DNA of 64,000 nt from Nonomuraea montanisoli (GCF_013363975.1 NZ_JABWGN010000008.1:1-64000), one strand, 5' to 3'; counted from the first letter of the stretch, positions 33,188-42,102 are shown. The notes: generated by a model from the letters alone, not told the origin. Numbers and translations: made by a program.

Positions 33188-33457
33188 ATGTGGAAAGAGC
33201 TTGTGGAGCGCTTGCATCCGGATGCTCTGTTCTCCGGAGGGGCAAGCGAGCAGCTCTACATGCCATTCAATCCTCTGCTGTTCTTCGCCGACTACGGCGG
33301 AGGGGACCAATTCGCCTACGTGGTGGATCCCGGCCGCCATGACATCTTCGTGTGGGATCACGAGACCGACAGCAGGCGATGGGTCGCGGACAACCTCGAG
33401 GAGTACCTTCGGCGGAGGCTGTCCTCCTCCGGGGACGAGTGGTACAGGAGCGACTGA
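33188..33457 (+). CDS. Short SUKH/SMI1-KNR4-like protein
   Basis: 89 residues from ATG 33188 (GGAGGG 6 bases upstream). The C-terminal part of the SUKH fold is recognisable: NPLLFFADYGGGDQFAYVVD, then DIFVWDHETDSRRWVADNLE and EYLRRRLSS. Usual SUKH proteins are 120-170 residues. The N-terminal helices that normally precede the sheet are shortened here, so it may be a reduced or decayed member. SUKH proteins are often immunity proteins against polymorphic toxins; no toxin gene is visible nearby. Confidence 0.7.
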   Translation: MWKELVERLHPDALFSGGASEQLYMPFNPLLFFADYGGGDQFAYVVDPGRHDIFVWDHETDSRRWVADNLEEYLRRRLSSSGDEWYRSD

Positions 33458-33542
33458 CCTCAGCTGTCCCTCGCGCCGACCTCACCCCACGGGACGTCGG
33501 CCGGGCCGCCGATGCGGCGATGAACGCGGATGGTGTCGTCCC

Positions 33543-34406
33543 GTGAGAACGACGAAACCTCATGTCGCCGCAGGCAGGGGCGCCCTCGTCGGGACGGTCG
33601 TCGGCGCGGCCGAGGCCGCGATCTGGGCGATCGGGTCGCAGAACGAAGGCATCGCGCTCCTCGCCATGATGGCGATGTGGATCGTTCCCCTGCCGCTGGG
33701 CGCGCTCCTGGCCTCGCGGGCCGGGCTGCCGCGCTGGGGAGTGGCCGCCGTCGCCGGGCCTTCGGCGTTCGCGTTCGTGGCGCGGGCCCTGAACGCGCTC
33801 GTGCCCCATCCCTCCCTCACCGACGTCCCCATGGCCGCCTACGGGTTCCCGTTCGTTCTCGCCGCCGCCGTCTCGTACGCGGCCGCGGCGTGGGCGGCCT
33901 CCCACGGACCCTCCTGGCCGGCGCGGACGGCGGCGGCCGTCGCGATCTGCGCGTTCGTCGTCGTGGCGCTGCAGGGCCGGGGCGCGGTGGCCGACTGGCA
34001 CAAGGAACGGGCGCTGCGCGCCCTCGACATCCCCCTGCTGGCGCTGGACCTGCCGGGATACCGGTTGACCTCCTCCGACGTCGTGCGCTTGCCCGACGGC
34101 GTCCGCCTGGACCTGTCCTACCGGCGCGGTGACGCGATGAAGACGGTCACCCTGCGTCCCGGATCTCGCGGCACCCCGCAGGAGTGGTGTGCGAAGCAGG
34201 AGCACGACGCCATCGTGCCGGGGGCGGCCTGCCGCGCCTTGCCCGGCGGGCGGCTGATCCTCGTCGAGGGCGACGGTGCGACGAGCCTGTTCGCGCGCGA
34301 CAGGGGAGCGCTGGTCACCGTCATGGGCGATTCCGAGGCCGAGGCGCGGGACATCGCGGCTCACCTGCGCCCGGCGAGCCCGGCGTCATTGGCGCGCCTC
34401 GGCTGA
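33543..34406 (+). CDS. Membrane protein with C-terminal soluble domain (unrecognised)
   Basis: 287 residues from GTG 33543. Four to five N-terminal TM helices (about 10-30, 35-55, 62-78, 92-112 and 118-138) are followed by a soluble domain of about 145 residues with WHKERALRALDIPLLALDLP and VRLPDGVRLDLSYRRGDAMK. I do not recognise the family. The soluble part may lie outside the membrane, but topology is not certain. It precedes the RiPP-like precursor by 171 bases; co-transcription is possible but not shown, since a -10-like element lies between. Confidence 0.5.
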   Translation: MRTTKPHVAAGRGALVGTVVGAAEAAIWAIGSQNEGIALLAMMAMWIVPLPLGALLASRAGLPRWGVAAVAGPSAFAFVARALNALVPHPSLTDVPMAAYGFPFVLAAAVSYAAAAWAASHGPSWPARTAAAVAICAFVVVALQGRGAVADWHKERALRALDIPLLALDLPGYRLTSSDVVRLPDGVRLDLSYRRGDAMKTVTLRPGSRGTPQEWCAKQEHDAIVPGAACRALPGGRLILVEGDGATSLFARDRGALVTVMGDSEAEARDIAAHLRPASPASLARLG

Positions 34407-34531
34407 CCCCAGGGCCGGGAAGCCCCGGGCCGCACGGCCAGACCTGCACCGCCCCCCCCGCGCCGGGACCTGGCCGGCACCGGCACCCGGCCGGCGGCAC
34501 CGCGGCCACACCGGCGCCACACCACCGCTCC

Positions 34532-34559
34532 GTAGATTCGGATCCGCCAAGCGATCCGA
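34532..34559 (+). promoter_or_regulatory. Putative promoter and inverted repeat upstream of the precursor peptide gene
   Basis: TAGATT at 34533-34538 fits a -10 hexamer. Overlapping the predicted start, TCGGATC (34538-34544) and GATCCGA (34553-34559) form a perfect 7-base inverted repeat that could be an operator or a 5' hairpin. The precursor's ribosome site (GGAGAA) follows about 6 bases later. Confidence 0.4.
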
Positions 34560-34577
34560 GCGAACGGAGAACGACGC

Positions 34578-34703
34578 ATGCCCACTCAGAACGTGGAGAT
34601 CCCGCAGTTCACGCTGTCCGGGAACAGCGCGCCCAGCGTGACGACCGACGCCCCGCACGAGCGGGCCTGGCAGCCGGCATTCCTGTCCCCGCGCGCCGAG
34701 TGA
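34578..34703 (+). CDS. Putative RiPP precursor peptide, 41 residues
   Basis: A small ORF starting MPTQNVEIPQ with GGAGAA 8 bases upstream, ending ...HERAWQPAFLSPRAE. It has no TM segment and no hydrophobic core. The N-terminal half (with VEIPQFTL) would serve as leader and the C-terminal half, with Asp24, His27, Trp31 and Pro residues, as core. It lies 104 bases upstream of an HExxH peptide hydroxylase fused to a PqqD-like recognition domain, the usual arrangement for a RiPP. There is no Cys, so a lanthipeptide or sactipeptide is unlikely. Too short for most gene finders. Confidence 0.65.
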   Translation: MPTQNVEIPQFTLSGNSAPSVTTDAPHERAWQPAFLSPRAE

Positions 34704-34807
34704 ACCGGTGACCGAGTGAACCGGTGACCGGGTGACCGAGTGACCGCCGGCCGGTGGCGGACAGTCCGCCGCCGGCCTTCCCCCTGGGTGAACCGAGGAG
34801 ACACCAC

Positions 34808-36316
34808 GTGACCGCCGCACCCTCCGACGACCTGATCTCCCGCATCGACCTGGCCCTCGGCTCGGACCCCAGGTTCGGCAGCGCCCCGGCCATCGAGGCC
34901 AGGAACCTGGCGCGGTACCGGCTGGGCCTGCGGGTCCTCGCCCGGCACCACGCGGACGCCGCCGACCGGCTGGAGCGGCTGAGCCGCGCCGGGGACGACG
35001 TGCTGCGCCCCGTCATGTACGACCCGGTGCTGCGCAACGCGTTCGAGAACGACATGGCGGCGCTGGAGACGGGCAAGGGCCCGACCGACACGCTGGCCGG
35101 CTACCTCGCGAGCGGCGCGGCCGAACCGCCCGGCGGCCGGCTCGACGGCCTGGGACCGTGCGAGCGCCTGTCCCGCCCGCACGTACGGCCGTGGGCCCGG
35201 CACGCGGCCTCGTGGGTGTGGACCGATCTCGACGCCGGCGCCGGCCCGCAGCGGGCGCTGACCCCCCGCCTGGACGAACTGCTCGCCGGGACGCTCTCCG
35301 AGGACGGCTCGGACAGCCGGATCACACCGGACGCCGCGATGCTGGCGGCCCTCGGCCGGGGGGCCGACCTGCTCACCGAGTTGCTGCCCTGCGCGGGCAC
35401 GGGCGTGCTGCCGCACGTCTCGCTCGTCGGGTTCGCCCGGTACGACGACGGCGACGAGAGCCTGAACTCGATCTCCGGCGGCGACCCGCTCCCGTCGACG
35501 CTCTTCCTGGCCCCCCAACGGCTGGACGACCCCTGGACGGCCGCGGAGACGCTCTTCCACGAGGGCCTGCATCTGAAGCTGTTCGACGTCCTGCGCACCG
35601 GGTCCATGGTCGCGGACCCGGACCGGCTCGTCCCGATCCCGTGGCGGACGCGCTCGTGGACGCTGACACGGGTGCTGTTCGCCATGCACGTCTACGCCCA
35701 CCTGCTGCTGTTCCGTGCCGCGGCCGCCGAGGCGAGTCCCGGCCTGCGCGCGCGGTACGGGCCGCCGCCCGCGACGGAGGACGTCGACCGGGCCACGCCG
35801 GGCAGCGAGGCGGCGGCGCGCGGCGGTTACACCACCAGCCTGGAGCGGGTGACGTACCTGGCGCGCCAGGCGGCCGAGGTGCACGGCGGGATGCTGACCG
35901 CCGAGGGCCGGGAGTTCGTCGGCTGGCTCATCGGCGCGGTGACGCCGCTCGGCCCCGGCATCCTGTCCGAGGGCGGCCCCGTCGCGACCCCGTCCACCGC
36001 CGTCCCATCGGCCGCCGTCCCGGCTGGTGTCCCCGCCGCTGCGGCGCTGGAGCCGCGCGGCTACCGGCAGGCCCGCCCGGTCGAGGTCTGCCCGATGCCC
36101 GAACAGCGCCGGCTCGTGGCGGTCTCGCCCGGCACCTCCAGGTTCCGCTGGCTGAACGACCACGCCTGGCTGATCTACGCCCTGTGCGACGGCCGGGACC
36201 TGGCGGCGCTGCGCGAGGGCTACCTGCGGGCCGCCGGGCAGGACGCGGACGACCGGCTGGGGCTCGGGGTCGCCGACCTGCTGTCGGCCGGCCTCATCGA
36301 ACCCGTCGGCGCGTGA
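34808..36316 (+). CDS. HExxH-type peptide beta-hydroxylase with C-terminal PqqD-like recognition domain
   Basis: 502 residues from GTG 34808 (GAGGAGA upstream). The metal-binding HEGLH motif is in AAETLFHEGLHLKLFDVLRT. The surrounding helical body fits the HEXXH RiPP-modification family, members of which are 2-oxoglutarate/iron-dependent peptide beta-hydroxylases rather than proteases. Residues about 425-502 form a PqqD/RRE-like domain (RWLNDHAWLIYALCDGRDLA, LGVADLLSAGLIEPV), which binds leader peptides. A Thr/Ala/Val/Pro-rich linker (ATPSTAVPSAAVPAGVPAAA) joins the two. It should modify the adjacent 41-residue peptide. No dedicated protease or exporter is seen beside it. Confidence 0.8.
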   Translation: MTAAPSDDLISRIDLALGSDPRFGSAPAIEARNLARYRLGLRVLARHHADAADRLERLSRAGDDVLRPVMYDPVLRNAFENDMAALETGKGPTDTLAGYLASGAAEPPGGRLDGLGPCERLSRPHVRPWARHAASWVWTDLDAGAGPQRALTPRLDELLAGTLSEDGSDSRITPDAAMLAALGRGADLLTELLPCAGTGVLPHVSLVGFARYDDGDESLNSISGGDPLPSTLFLAPQRLDDPWTAAETLFHEGLHLKLFDVLRTGSMVADPDRLVPIPWRTRSWTLTRVLFAMHVYAHLLLFRAAAAEASPGLRARYGPPPATEDVDRATPGSEAAARGGYTTSLERVTYLARQAAEVHGGMLTAEGREFVGWLIGAVTPLGPGILSEGGPVATPSTAVPSAAVPAGVPAAAALEPRGYRQARPVEVCPMPEQRRLVAVSPGTSRFRWLNDHAWLIYALCDGRDLAALREGYLRAAGQDADDRLGLGVADLLSAGLIEPVGA

Positions 36317-36401
36317 GCGGGAGGCTCGGGGGAGCGCCCCGGGCGGGCCGCTCGGGAGCGTGCGTGGGCGGGCCGCTCGGGCAAGCGCCTGGGCGGGCCG
36401 G
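36317..36401. repeat. About 28-bp tandem repeat, 3 units, between convergent genes
   Basis: Imperfect copies of gctcggg-agcg-tgggcgggcc fill the whole gap between the HExxH enzyme stop and the convergent SARP regulator stop. No hairpin terminator was recognised in it. Confidence 0.75.
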
Positions 36402-39400
36402 TCAGGCGGTCACCCCGAGCTCGGTGAAGATCTGCCCGGCCGCGCCGCCGTGGTGGCGGGCGGCCACCTCGTCGCCGCGGTCGGCGTGCAGCTTGCCGAG
36501 GTCCCGGTGGGTCTCGGCGAGCCCCCTGCGGTCGCCGATCTCGGAGCGGACGCGCAGCGCCTCGGCGTAGTGCGCGAGCGCCTCCTCCTCCCTGCCGAGC
36601 AGGTGGTACAGGCCGCCCAGGTCGTGGGCCACCTGGCCCTCGCCCCTGCGGTCGCCCGTCTCCCGGTGCACGGCGAGCGCGCGCCGGAGGTGGACGAGTG
36701 CGCGGTCGCGCCGGCCGAGGTGGATCTCCATCAGGCCGATGTTGTTCAGGGCGCGCGCCTCGCCCCGCCGGCTGCCCGTGGCCCGGCGCAGCGCCAGCGC
36801 CCGCCGGTACAGACCGAGGGCCACGGCGTGGCGGCCCCGCTCCGCGTGGATCACGCCCAGGTTGTTGAGCGCGTTGGCCTCGCCGTTGCGGTCGCCCGCC
36901 GGCCGGTGGACGGCCAGCGCGCGCTCGTACCAGGAGACGGCCTCGTCCATGCGGCCCAGGGTGCGCAGCACGATGCCGATGAGGTTGTACGTCTGCCCCA
37001 GGGCGCCCTCGTCGCCGGTGGCCTCCATGACGTCGCGGGCCTCGTACAGGTGGGCGAGGGCGTCGTCGTAGCGGCCGAGCAGCCAGTGGACGGTGCCGAC
37101 GCTGCGCAGCGCGGCGCCCGTGCCGCGCCGGTCGCCCAGCCGCCGGTGCAGCTCCAGCGCCGCGCCGTGCTCGGCGAGCGCCTCGGGGTAGCGGCCCAGG
37201 CGCTCGTACGCCTCTCCCAGGTCGTTGTGGGCGCCGGCCGCCTCGCGCCGCCGGCCGGCCCTCCCGGCGGCGGTGACGGCGAGGGCGTGCAGCTCGGCGG
37301 CCCGCGCCGGGCAGTCGGCCAGCGCCAGCGTACGGGCGAGCGCCGCGGGCAGCCGCCAGGCCGCCTCCGCTCCGGCCTCGGCGGCGTCGCGGGTGGCGGC
37401 CAGCACGTTGTCCAGGTCGTCGTGCAGGGCGAGCGGGTCGCCGATCGTGGCGTACCAGCTCAGCAGCCGGCCCACGGCCTGCTCCCTGGCCGGCGCCGCG
37501 TCCTCCGCCTCGGCCCGGTGGCGGGCGTAGTCGAGGAGCAGGTCATGCAGGTGGTACCGCTCGGCCATCGCCCGGCCGGGGCGTGCCTGGACGAGGCTCG
37601 CCGCGAGGAGGACGTCCAGGCGGGCGCGGGCCTCGGCGGGCGGCACGGCGAGCAGCGCGGCCAGCGCGTCGGCGGTGAACCCGCCGCCCGGCACCAGGCC
37701 CAGCCGGCGGAACGCGGTCCGCTCGGCCTCGCCGAGCGCCCGGTACGACAGGTCGAAGGTGGCCTGCACGGCCGCGGCGGAGGCGTCGACGCCCATGTCG
37801 CCGAACGCGTCGCGCAGCCGCAGCGAGGCCAGCCGTCCCCGTTCGGCGAGGTCGTCCAGGTAGACGGAGATCCGCCGGTGGGCGGTGCCCGCCAGGTGGG
37901 CGGCGGCGATCCGCAGGGCCAGCGGCAACCGCCCGCACTGGCGGGCCAGCTCCGCCACCGCGCCCGGCTCGGCGCGGCAGCGCGGGCCGATCACCTCCGT
38001 CAGCAGCGCGACCGCCTCCGGCTCGGACAGGACGTCGAGGTCGACGGCGCGCGTGGCATGGCGCAGCGCCAGGCCGGACAGCCGGCCGCGGCTGGTCACC
38101 AGCACCAGGCAGCCCTCTCCCGCCGGCAGCAGCGGCTCCACCTGCGCCGGTCCGGCCGCGTCGTCCAGCACGACGAGCACCCGCCGGCCCGCGAGCAGGG
38201 TCCGGTACGCGGCGGCCAGCTCGTCCTGCCCGGCCGGCACCTGCTCGGCGGGCATGCCCAGCGCGCGGACGAACCTGTCGAGCGCCTCCCTCGGCGTGAC
38301 CGCCTCCCGCGGCCGGTGCCCCCGCAGGTCGGCGAAGAGCTGGCCGTCGGGGAACCGCCCGGCCATCCGGTGCGCCCAGTGCAGCGCCAGCGCCGACTTC
38401 CCGACGCCCGGCATGCCGCTGATGACGGCCACCCCGGGCCGCCCGGGCTCGGTCAGCGCGGTCAGCTCGTGGAACGTCGCGGCGCGCCCGGTGAAGCAGC
38501 CGGGCGCCGGCGGCAACTGCCGGGGCGCCTCCACCCCCGCGGGACGCTCACGGCCCCCCACCTGCCCGGCCGCCCACGCGCTTCCCGCCTGCCCGGCCAT
38601 CCCCGCGCCCCCAACCCGCCGGGCCGCCTCCGCGCCTCCCGCCTGCCGGGCCGCCCCTGCGTGACTCTCGGCGTCCCGTACGCGCGAGGCCGTCCCCGCC
38701 GGAGGCTCCTCACCCCTCCGCAGGATGCGCTGGTGGACGCGGCGCAGCTCCGGGCCCGGGTCGAGGCCCAGCTCCTCGGCGAGCGCCCGGCGGGCCCGGT
38801 CGTAGGCCGCCAGCGCCTCGTCCGGCCGTCCCGAACGGTCGAGGGCCACGATCATGCGCGTCCACAGCGACTCGCGCAGCGGGTGCTCGGCCAGCACCCC
38901 GCGCAGGCACGCGGCGACCTCGGCGGGCCGGCCGGCCTCCGCCAGCGCGTCGGCGTACTCCTCCCACACCGCCAGCCGCAGCCCGTCCAGCCGGGCCCGT
39001 TCCGCCGCGACCGCCGGCGAGTCCGGCACGTCCACGAGCGCGGCGGCCCGCCACAGGTCCAGCGCCTCCCGGCAGAGCCGCGCCGCCTCGCCGGGCGCCC
39101 CGCTCCGCGCCGACTCGCGCGCCCGCCCGGCGAGCCGTTCGAACGCGTGGGCGTCCACGGCGGCCTTCTCCAGGCCGAGCCGGTAACCCCCCGGCTCCCT
39201 GGTGATCGCGCTCACGCCCTTCGCGCGCAGCCGGGAGACCAGGGAGTGCAGCGTGCTGTCCACGCTGCGCGGCGGGCTGCCGCCCCACAGCTCGTCCACC
39301 AGCCGCCGCGCGGGGACCGGCCGTCCCGCGGCGATCAGCAGGACGGCGAGCAACGCCCGCTGCTTGGGCGCCGTCAGCGGCACCGGCGAGCCGTCGAGCC

Positions 39401-39434
39401 GCAGCTCCAGAGTCCCGAGGACGCGGAACTCCAC
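36402..39434 (-). CDS. AfsR-type SARP regulator (OmpR-HTH, BTAD, NB-ARC, TPR)
   Basis: 1010 residues, GTG start at 39432-39434 with GGAGG 4 bases before it. Domains in order are: OmpR-like DNA-binding (about 1-90; LTAPKQRALLAVLLIAAGRP), bacterial transcriptional activation domain (about 95-245), and a Gly/Ala repeat linker (about 255-310). Then come NB-ARC ATPase (Walker A VISGMPGVGKSALALHW; VLVVLDDAAG; RLPLALRIAAAHL) and about eight TPR units (from 680; YEERLGRYPEALAEHG type). Such proteins switch on secondary metabolism after nucleotide binding. It lies convergent to the RiPP enzyme and divergent from a second SARP gene. Confidence 0.9.
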   Translation of the reverse strand: MEFRVLGTLELRLDGSPVPLTAPKQRALLAVLLIAAGRPVPARRLVDELWGGSPPRSVDSTLHSLVSRLRAKGVSAITREPGGYRLGLEKAAVDAHAFERLAGRARESARSGAPGEAARLCREALDLWRAAALVDVPDSPAVAAERARLDGLRLAVWEEYADALAEAGRPAEVAACLRGVLAEHPLRESLWTRMIVALDRSGRPDEALAAYDRARRALAEELGLDPGPELRRVHQRILRRGEEPPAGTASRVRDAESHAGAARQAGGAEAARRVGGAGMAGQAGSAWAAGQVGGRERPAGVEAPRQLPPAPGCFTGRAATFHELTALTEPGRPGVAVISGMPGVGKSALALHWAHRMAGRFPDGQLFADLRGHRPREAVTPREALDRFVRALGMPAEQVPAGQDELAAAYRTLLAGRRVLVVLDDAAGPAQVEPLLPAGEGCLVLVTSRGRLSGLALRHATRAVDLDVLSEPEAVALLTEVIGPRCRAEPGAVAELARQCGRLPLALRIAAAHLAGTAHRRISVYLDDLAERGRLASLRLRDAFGDMGVDASAAAVQATFDLSYRALGEAERTAFRRLGLVPGGGFTADALAALLAVPPAEARARLDVLLAASLVQARPGRAMAERYHLHDLLLDYARHRAEAEDAAPAREQAVGRLLSWYATIGDPLALHDDLDNVLAATRDAAEAGAEAAWRLPAALARTLALADCPARAAELHALAVTAAGRAGRRREAAGAHNDLGEAYERLGRYPEALAEHGAALELHRRLGDRRGTGAALRSVGTVHWLLGRYDDALAHLYEARDVMEATGDEGALGQTYNLIGIVLRTLGRMDEAVSWYERALAVHRPAGDRNGEANALNNLGVIHAERGRHAVALGLYRRALALRRATGSRRGEARALNNIGLMEIHLGRRDRALVHLRRALAVHRETGDRRGEGQVAHDLGGLYHLLGREEEALAHYAEALRVRSEIGDRRGLAETHRDLGKLHADRGDEVAARHHGGAAGQIFTELGVTA

Positions 39435-39571
39435 GCCACCTCCTTCAGCTCTCCAGCCTGTCGGCGCCTCGCCGCGCAAGATCGGCGCAAGCCCGGCCTG
39501 GAAGTCTAGATCGCGTTTCGACCTGTCCGGTAGCGGCGTTTTCGCCGATCCAGTTCTGGAGGTGGTCGTCG

Positions 39572-40351
39572 ATGGTCGTGTCCGTGACCGGCGCCCGTGT
39601 GCGTCTCGGTCTGCTCGGCCCGCTCCAGGTGGTACGCGGTGACGGCCCGGTCGTCATCACCGCGCCCAAGCACCGCGCCGTCCTCGCCATCCTGGCCATC
39701 AACGCCGGGCGGCCGGTCTCGGCGGAGCGGCTCGCCGAGGAGCTGTGGCAGGGCTCGGAGCCCGCGTTCGCGCGCAAGACCGTGCAGGGCTATGTCTGGC
39801 GGCTGCGCAAGGTGGTCGGCGACGTCCTGCGCACCCGCGCGGGCTCGTACGAGCTGGACGGCGACGCCCCGGAGACCGACGCCGCCCGCTTCGAGCGGCT
39901 GCTGTCCGACGGCCGGCACGCGCTGCGCGAGCGCCGGCCGGAGCAGGCGCGGGCGTCCCTGGGGGCGGCGCTGGCCCTGTGGCGCGGCCCGGCGCTGGCC
40001 GACGTGCCCGCCACGCCCGCGGTGCGGGCGCGCGCCGACCGGCTGGAGGAGGCCCGGCTGCTGGCCGTCGAGGCCGCGCTGGAGGCGGACATCGAGCTGG
40101 GCGCGACCGCGGCGGCCCTGCCGCGGCTGCGCGAGCTCACCCGCGTGCACCCGGTGCGCGAGTCGCTGCACGCGCTGCTCATGCTCGGCCTGTACCGGTC
40201 GGGACGGCAGGCCGAGGCGCTGGCGGTGTACGGCGGGCTGCGGGCGACGCTGGTCGCCGAGCACGGCCTGGAGCCGACCCCGGCCGTGCGCGACCTGCAC
40301 CGGCGCATCCTCGCCGCCGACCCCGCCCTCATCCCGGCCCCCATATCGTGA
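39572..40351 (+). CDS. SARP-family regulator (DnrI/RedD size)
   Basis: 259 residues from ATG 39572 (TGGAGGTGGT upstream). It has an OmpR-like HTH (about 10-95; ITAPKHRAVLAILAINAGRP, VQGYVWRLRKVVGDVL) and BTAD (about 100-250; ARFERLLSDGRHALRERRPE, VHPVRESLHALLMLGLYRSG, ending PTPAVRDLHRRILAADP). It lacks NB-ARC and TPR, as in DnrI or ActII-ORF4. The adjacent secreted-protein gene overlaps or nearly overlaps its stop codon. Its targets are not evident; it could control the RiPP unit, the secreted protein or the downstream cluster. Confidence 0.9.
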   Translation: MVVSVTGARVRLGLLGPLQVVRGDGPVVITAPKHRAVLAILAINAGRPVSAERLAEELWQGSEPAFARKTVQGYVWRLRKVVGDVLRTRAGSYELDGDAPETDAARFERLLSDGRHALRERRPEQARASLGAALALWRGPALADVPATPAVRARADRLEEARLLAVEAALEADIELGATAAALPRLRELTRVHPVRESLHALLMLGLYRSGRQAEALAVYGGLRATLVAEHGLEPTPAVRDLHRRILAADPALIPAPIS

Positions 40352-40356
40352 TCTTC

Positions 40357-41427
40357 ATGAGAATCGCGGCCGCCCTCGTCCTCGTCCTCGCGCTCTGCGG
40401 AGCGGACGCGCACGCGATCCGGCCGGCCACGTGGCGGCTGACCTACGCGGCGCGGGGACTGACCGGCGAGGTGAGCTCCACGAACCTCGGCGCGCTGGGC
40501 GTCACAGGACAGGGACACGCCTGGGCCCTGCTGCTGGAGCAGAACCGGCCGGACCGGTGGACGATGCTCCGCCGGGACGGCGTCTCCTGGCGGCCCGCCG
40601 CGCCGCCGAGGGGCACGGGGGGCTCCGACGCGCGGTTCGCCGCCTCCCCGTCGGGCGACGACCTGTGGATGTTCACCGGGAACCGGCCGTTCCAGCTCAC
40701 CGGCGGCCGATGGGTGCACCGTCCGTGGGCCGGCGCGTTCGCGCGTGGGTCCGTCGCGGTCGGGGCCGGGGACGACGTCTGGATCTCCGAGTACGGCGGC
40801 CCGGACGACTATGCCGAAGCCGGACTCAGCCACTGGGACGGCCGCTCGTGGAAGCAGGTTCCCAAGCCGAGTACGGATGTCCACGAGGTCCCCCACGTGG
40901 CCGCCCCCGGCAGGGGCGAGCTGTGGGCGGTGGTCGAGGGCACGGGACAGGCCAGGGTGGTACGGCGGGACGGCTCCGGCTGGGCCGCCACCCCGCTTCC
41001 TCCCGCGCCCGGCTGCCCTCCCGCGCCCGCCGGCGGCTTCCACGGCATGGCGGCCCGCGCCCGCGACGACGTGTGGCTGATCACGCAGGCCGCCGCCGGG
41101 CGGTCCGGGTCCTGCGCGGTGCCCGACCGCGGCCTGGTCGCGCGCTGGGACGGCGCCGCGTGGAGGTGGCTCGACCTGCCGCTGACCCGGACCTGGCTGC
41201 CCGACGTCGCCGCCGACCGGGTCGGCGGCGTGTGGATCGCGGCCAACCCCGCCCACGGGCAGCCGTACGTGCTCAACTTCCGCCACGGCCGCTGGACCCG
41301 GTCGGCGCTGCCCGCCGAAGGCGGGTGGGCGGGGTTCGTGGACATCGCCCCCGTGCCCGGCACCACCCGGCTGTGGGCCCTGGCCCGCCGCGGTGACGGG
41401 ACCCTGCTCATCTACGAGCTGGCCTAG
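40357..41427 (+). CDS. Secreted protein, probable beta-propeller
   Basis: 356 residues. A signal peptide (MRIAAALVLVLALCGADAHA) is followed by repeated W-rich segments typical of propeller blades: GHAWALLLEQNRPDRWTMLR, GDDLWMFTGNRPFQLTGGRW, DDVWISEYGGPDDYAEAGL, GELWAVVEGTGQ, RDDVWLITQ, GGVWIAANPAHGQPYVLNF and TRLWALARRGDG. No catalytic motif is seen. Translation starts at ATG 40357 or at GTG 40348, which overlaps the SARP stop. Either way it is probably coupled to the SARP gene. Confidence 0.65.
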   Translation: MRIAAALVLVLALCGADAHAIRPATWRLTYAARGLTGEVSSTNLGALGVTGQGHAWALLLEQNRPDRWTMLRRDGVSWRPAAPPRGTGGSDARFAASPSGDDLWMFTGNRPFQLTGGRWVHRPWAGAFARGSVAVGAGDDVWISEYGGPDDYAEAGLSHWDGRSWKQVPKPSTDVHEVPHVAAPGRGELWAVVEGTGQARVVRRDGSGWAATPLPPAPGCPPAPAGGFHGMAARARDDVWLITQAAAGRSGSCAVPDRGLVARWDGAAWRWLDLPLTRTWLPDVAADRVGGVWIAANPAHGQPYVLNFRHGRWTRSALPAEGGWAGFVDIAPVPGTTRLWALARRGDGTLLIYELA

Positions 41428-41428
41428 G

Positions 41429-42025
41429 TCAGTCCCCGGCCGGTTCCGCGCCGAGGAACCCCAGAGCGAGCATGTCCCGCGTGAACGGGACACCGGTGAT
41501 CCTGCCCGCCAGGGCGAACGAACCCGAGACGGGATGCTCGACGTCCGCGCCGGTGCCGTCGGGGTCGAGGCCCACCTCACGCATCGCGTCGACGAAGCGA
41601 TCCGGATCACTGCCATACCGATAGTTCGGGGCGATCGGGTCGAAGCTCACGATCGTCTCGCCGTCGACCGCGTAGGTGAAGGTGTCCGCGGCGTAGTCGT
41701 GGCGGCAGACCGACACGACCTCGGTCGCCCGCGAGACACGGGCCGTCACCTCGGCGTCGGCGGCGATCCGCCAGCCTCCCGGCTCGACGACCAGTGTCCA
41801 GTCGCCGGCCTCCGCGGCGCCGACGAAACCGGCCGCGTCGTCGGCGTTCTCCTCCGAACGCTCCTCCATCTCCTCGAACGTCACCTCCTCCAGCGTGCTC
41901 TCCTCCACGCCGAACCGCCGCAACGCCTCGGCCGGGGAAACCGCCCGGACGAAGGACACGCAGTAGACGTCGCCCAGGTGTTCACTGCTCCTGAGCCAGC
42001 CGAATTCCTCGCTGACGTGCGTCAT
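41429..42025 (-). CDS. DUF6461 family protein
   Basis: 198 residues, ATG with AAGGGAG 4 bases upstream. The N-terminal FGWLRSSEHLGDVYCVSFVR, the acidic middle (STLEEVTFEEMEERSEENAD) and the central GDWTLVVEPGGWRIAADAEV match the actinomycete DUF6461 family, small cytoplasmic proteins of unknown function. Its stop codon is one base from that of the convergent secreted-protein gene. Confidence 0.75.
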   Translation of the reverse strand: MTHVSEEFGWLRSSEHLGDVYCVSFVRAVSPAEALRRFGVEESTLEEVTFEEMEERSEENADDAAGFVGAAEAGDWTLVVEPGGWRIAADAEVTARVSRATEVVSVCRHDYAADTFTYAVDGETIVSFDPIAPNYRYGSDPDRFVDAMREVGLDPDGTGADVEHPVSGSFALAGRITGVPFTRDMLALGFLGAEPAGD

Positions 42026-42102
42026 CGTGCTCCCTTGATCAGTCGCGCGTCATCATGTCAGCCGCCGCCGACGAATCCGGCCGGGCGTCGAGGGACTCCT
42101 GC

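Noticed and set aside
35540-35600. HEGLH protein as a zinc metalloprotease
   Set aside because: The surrounding sequence does not resemble zincins, there is no signal peptide, and a PqqD-like domain and a precursor peptide are attached. The RiPP hydroxylase family fits better.
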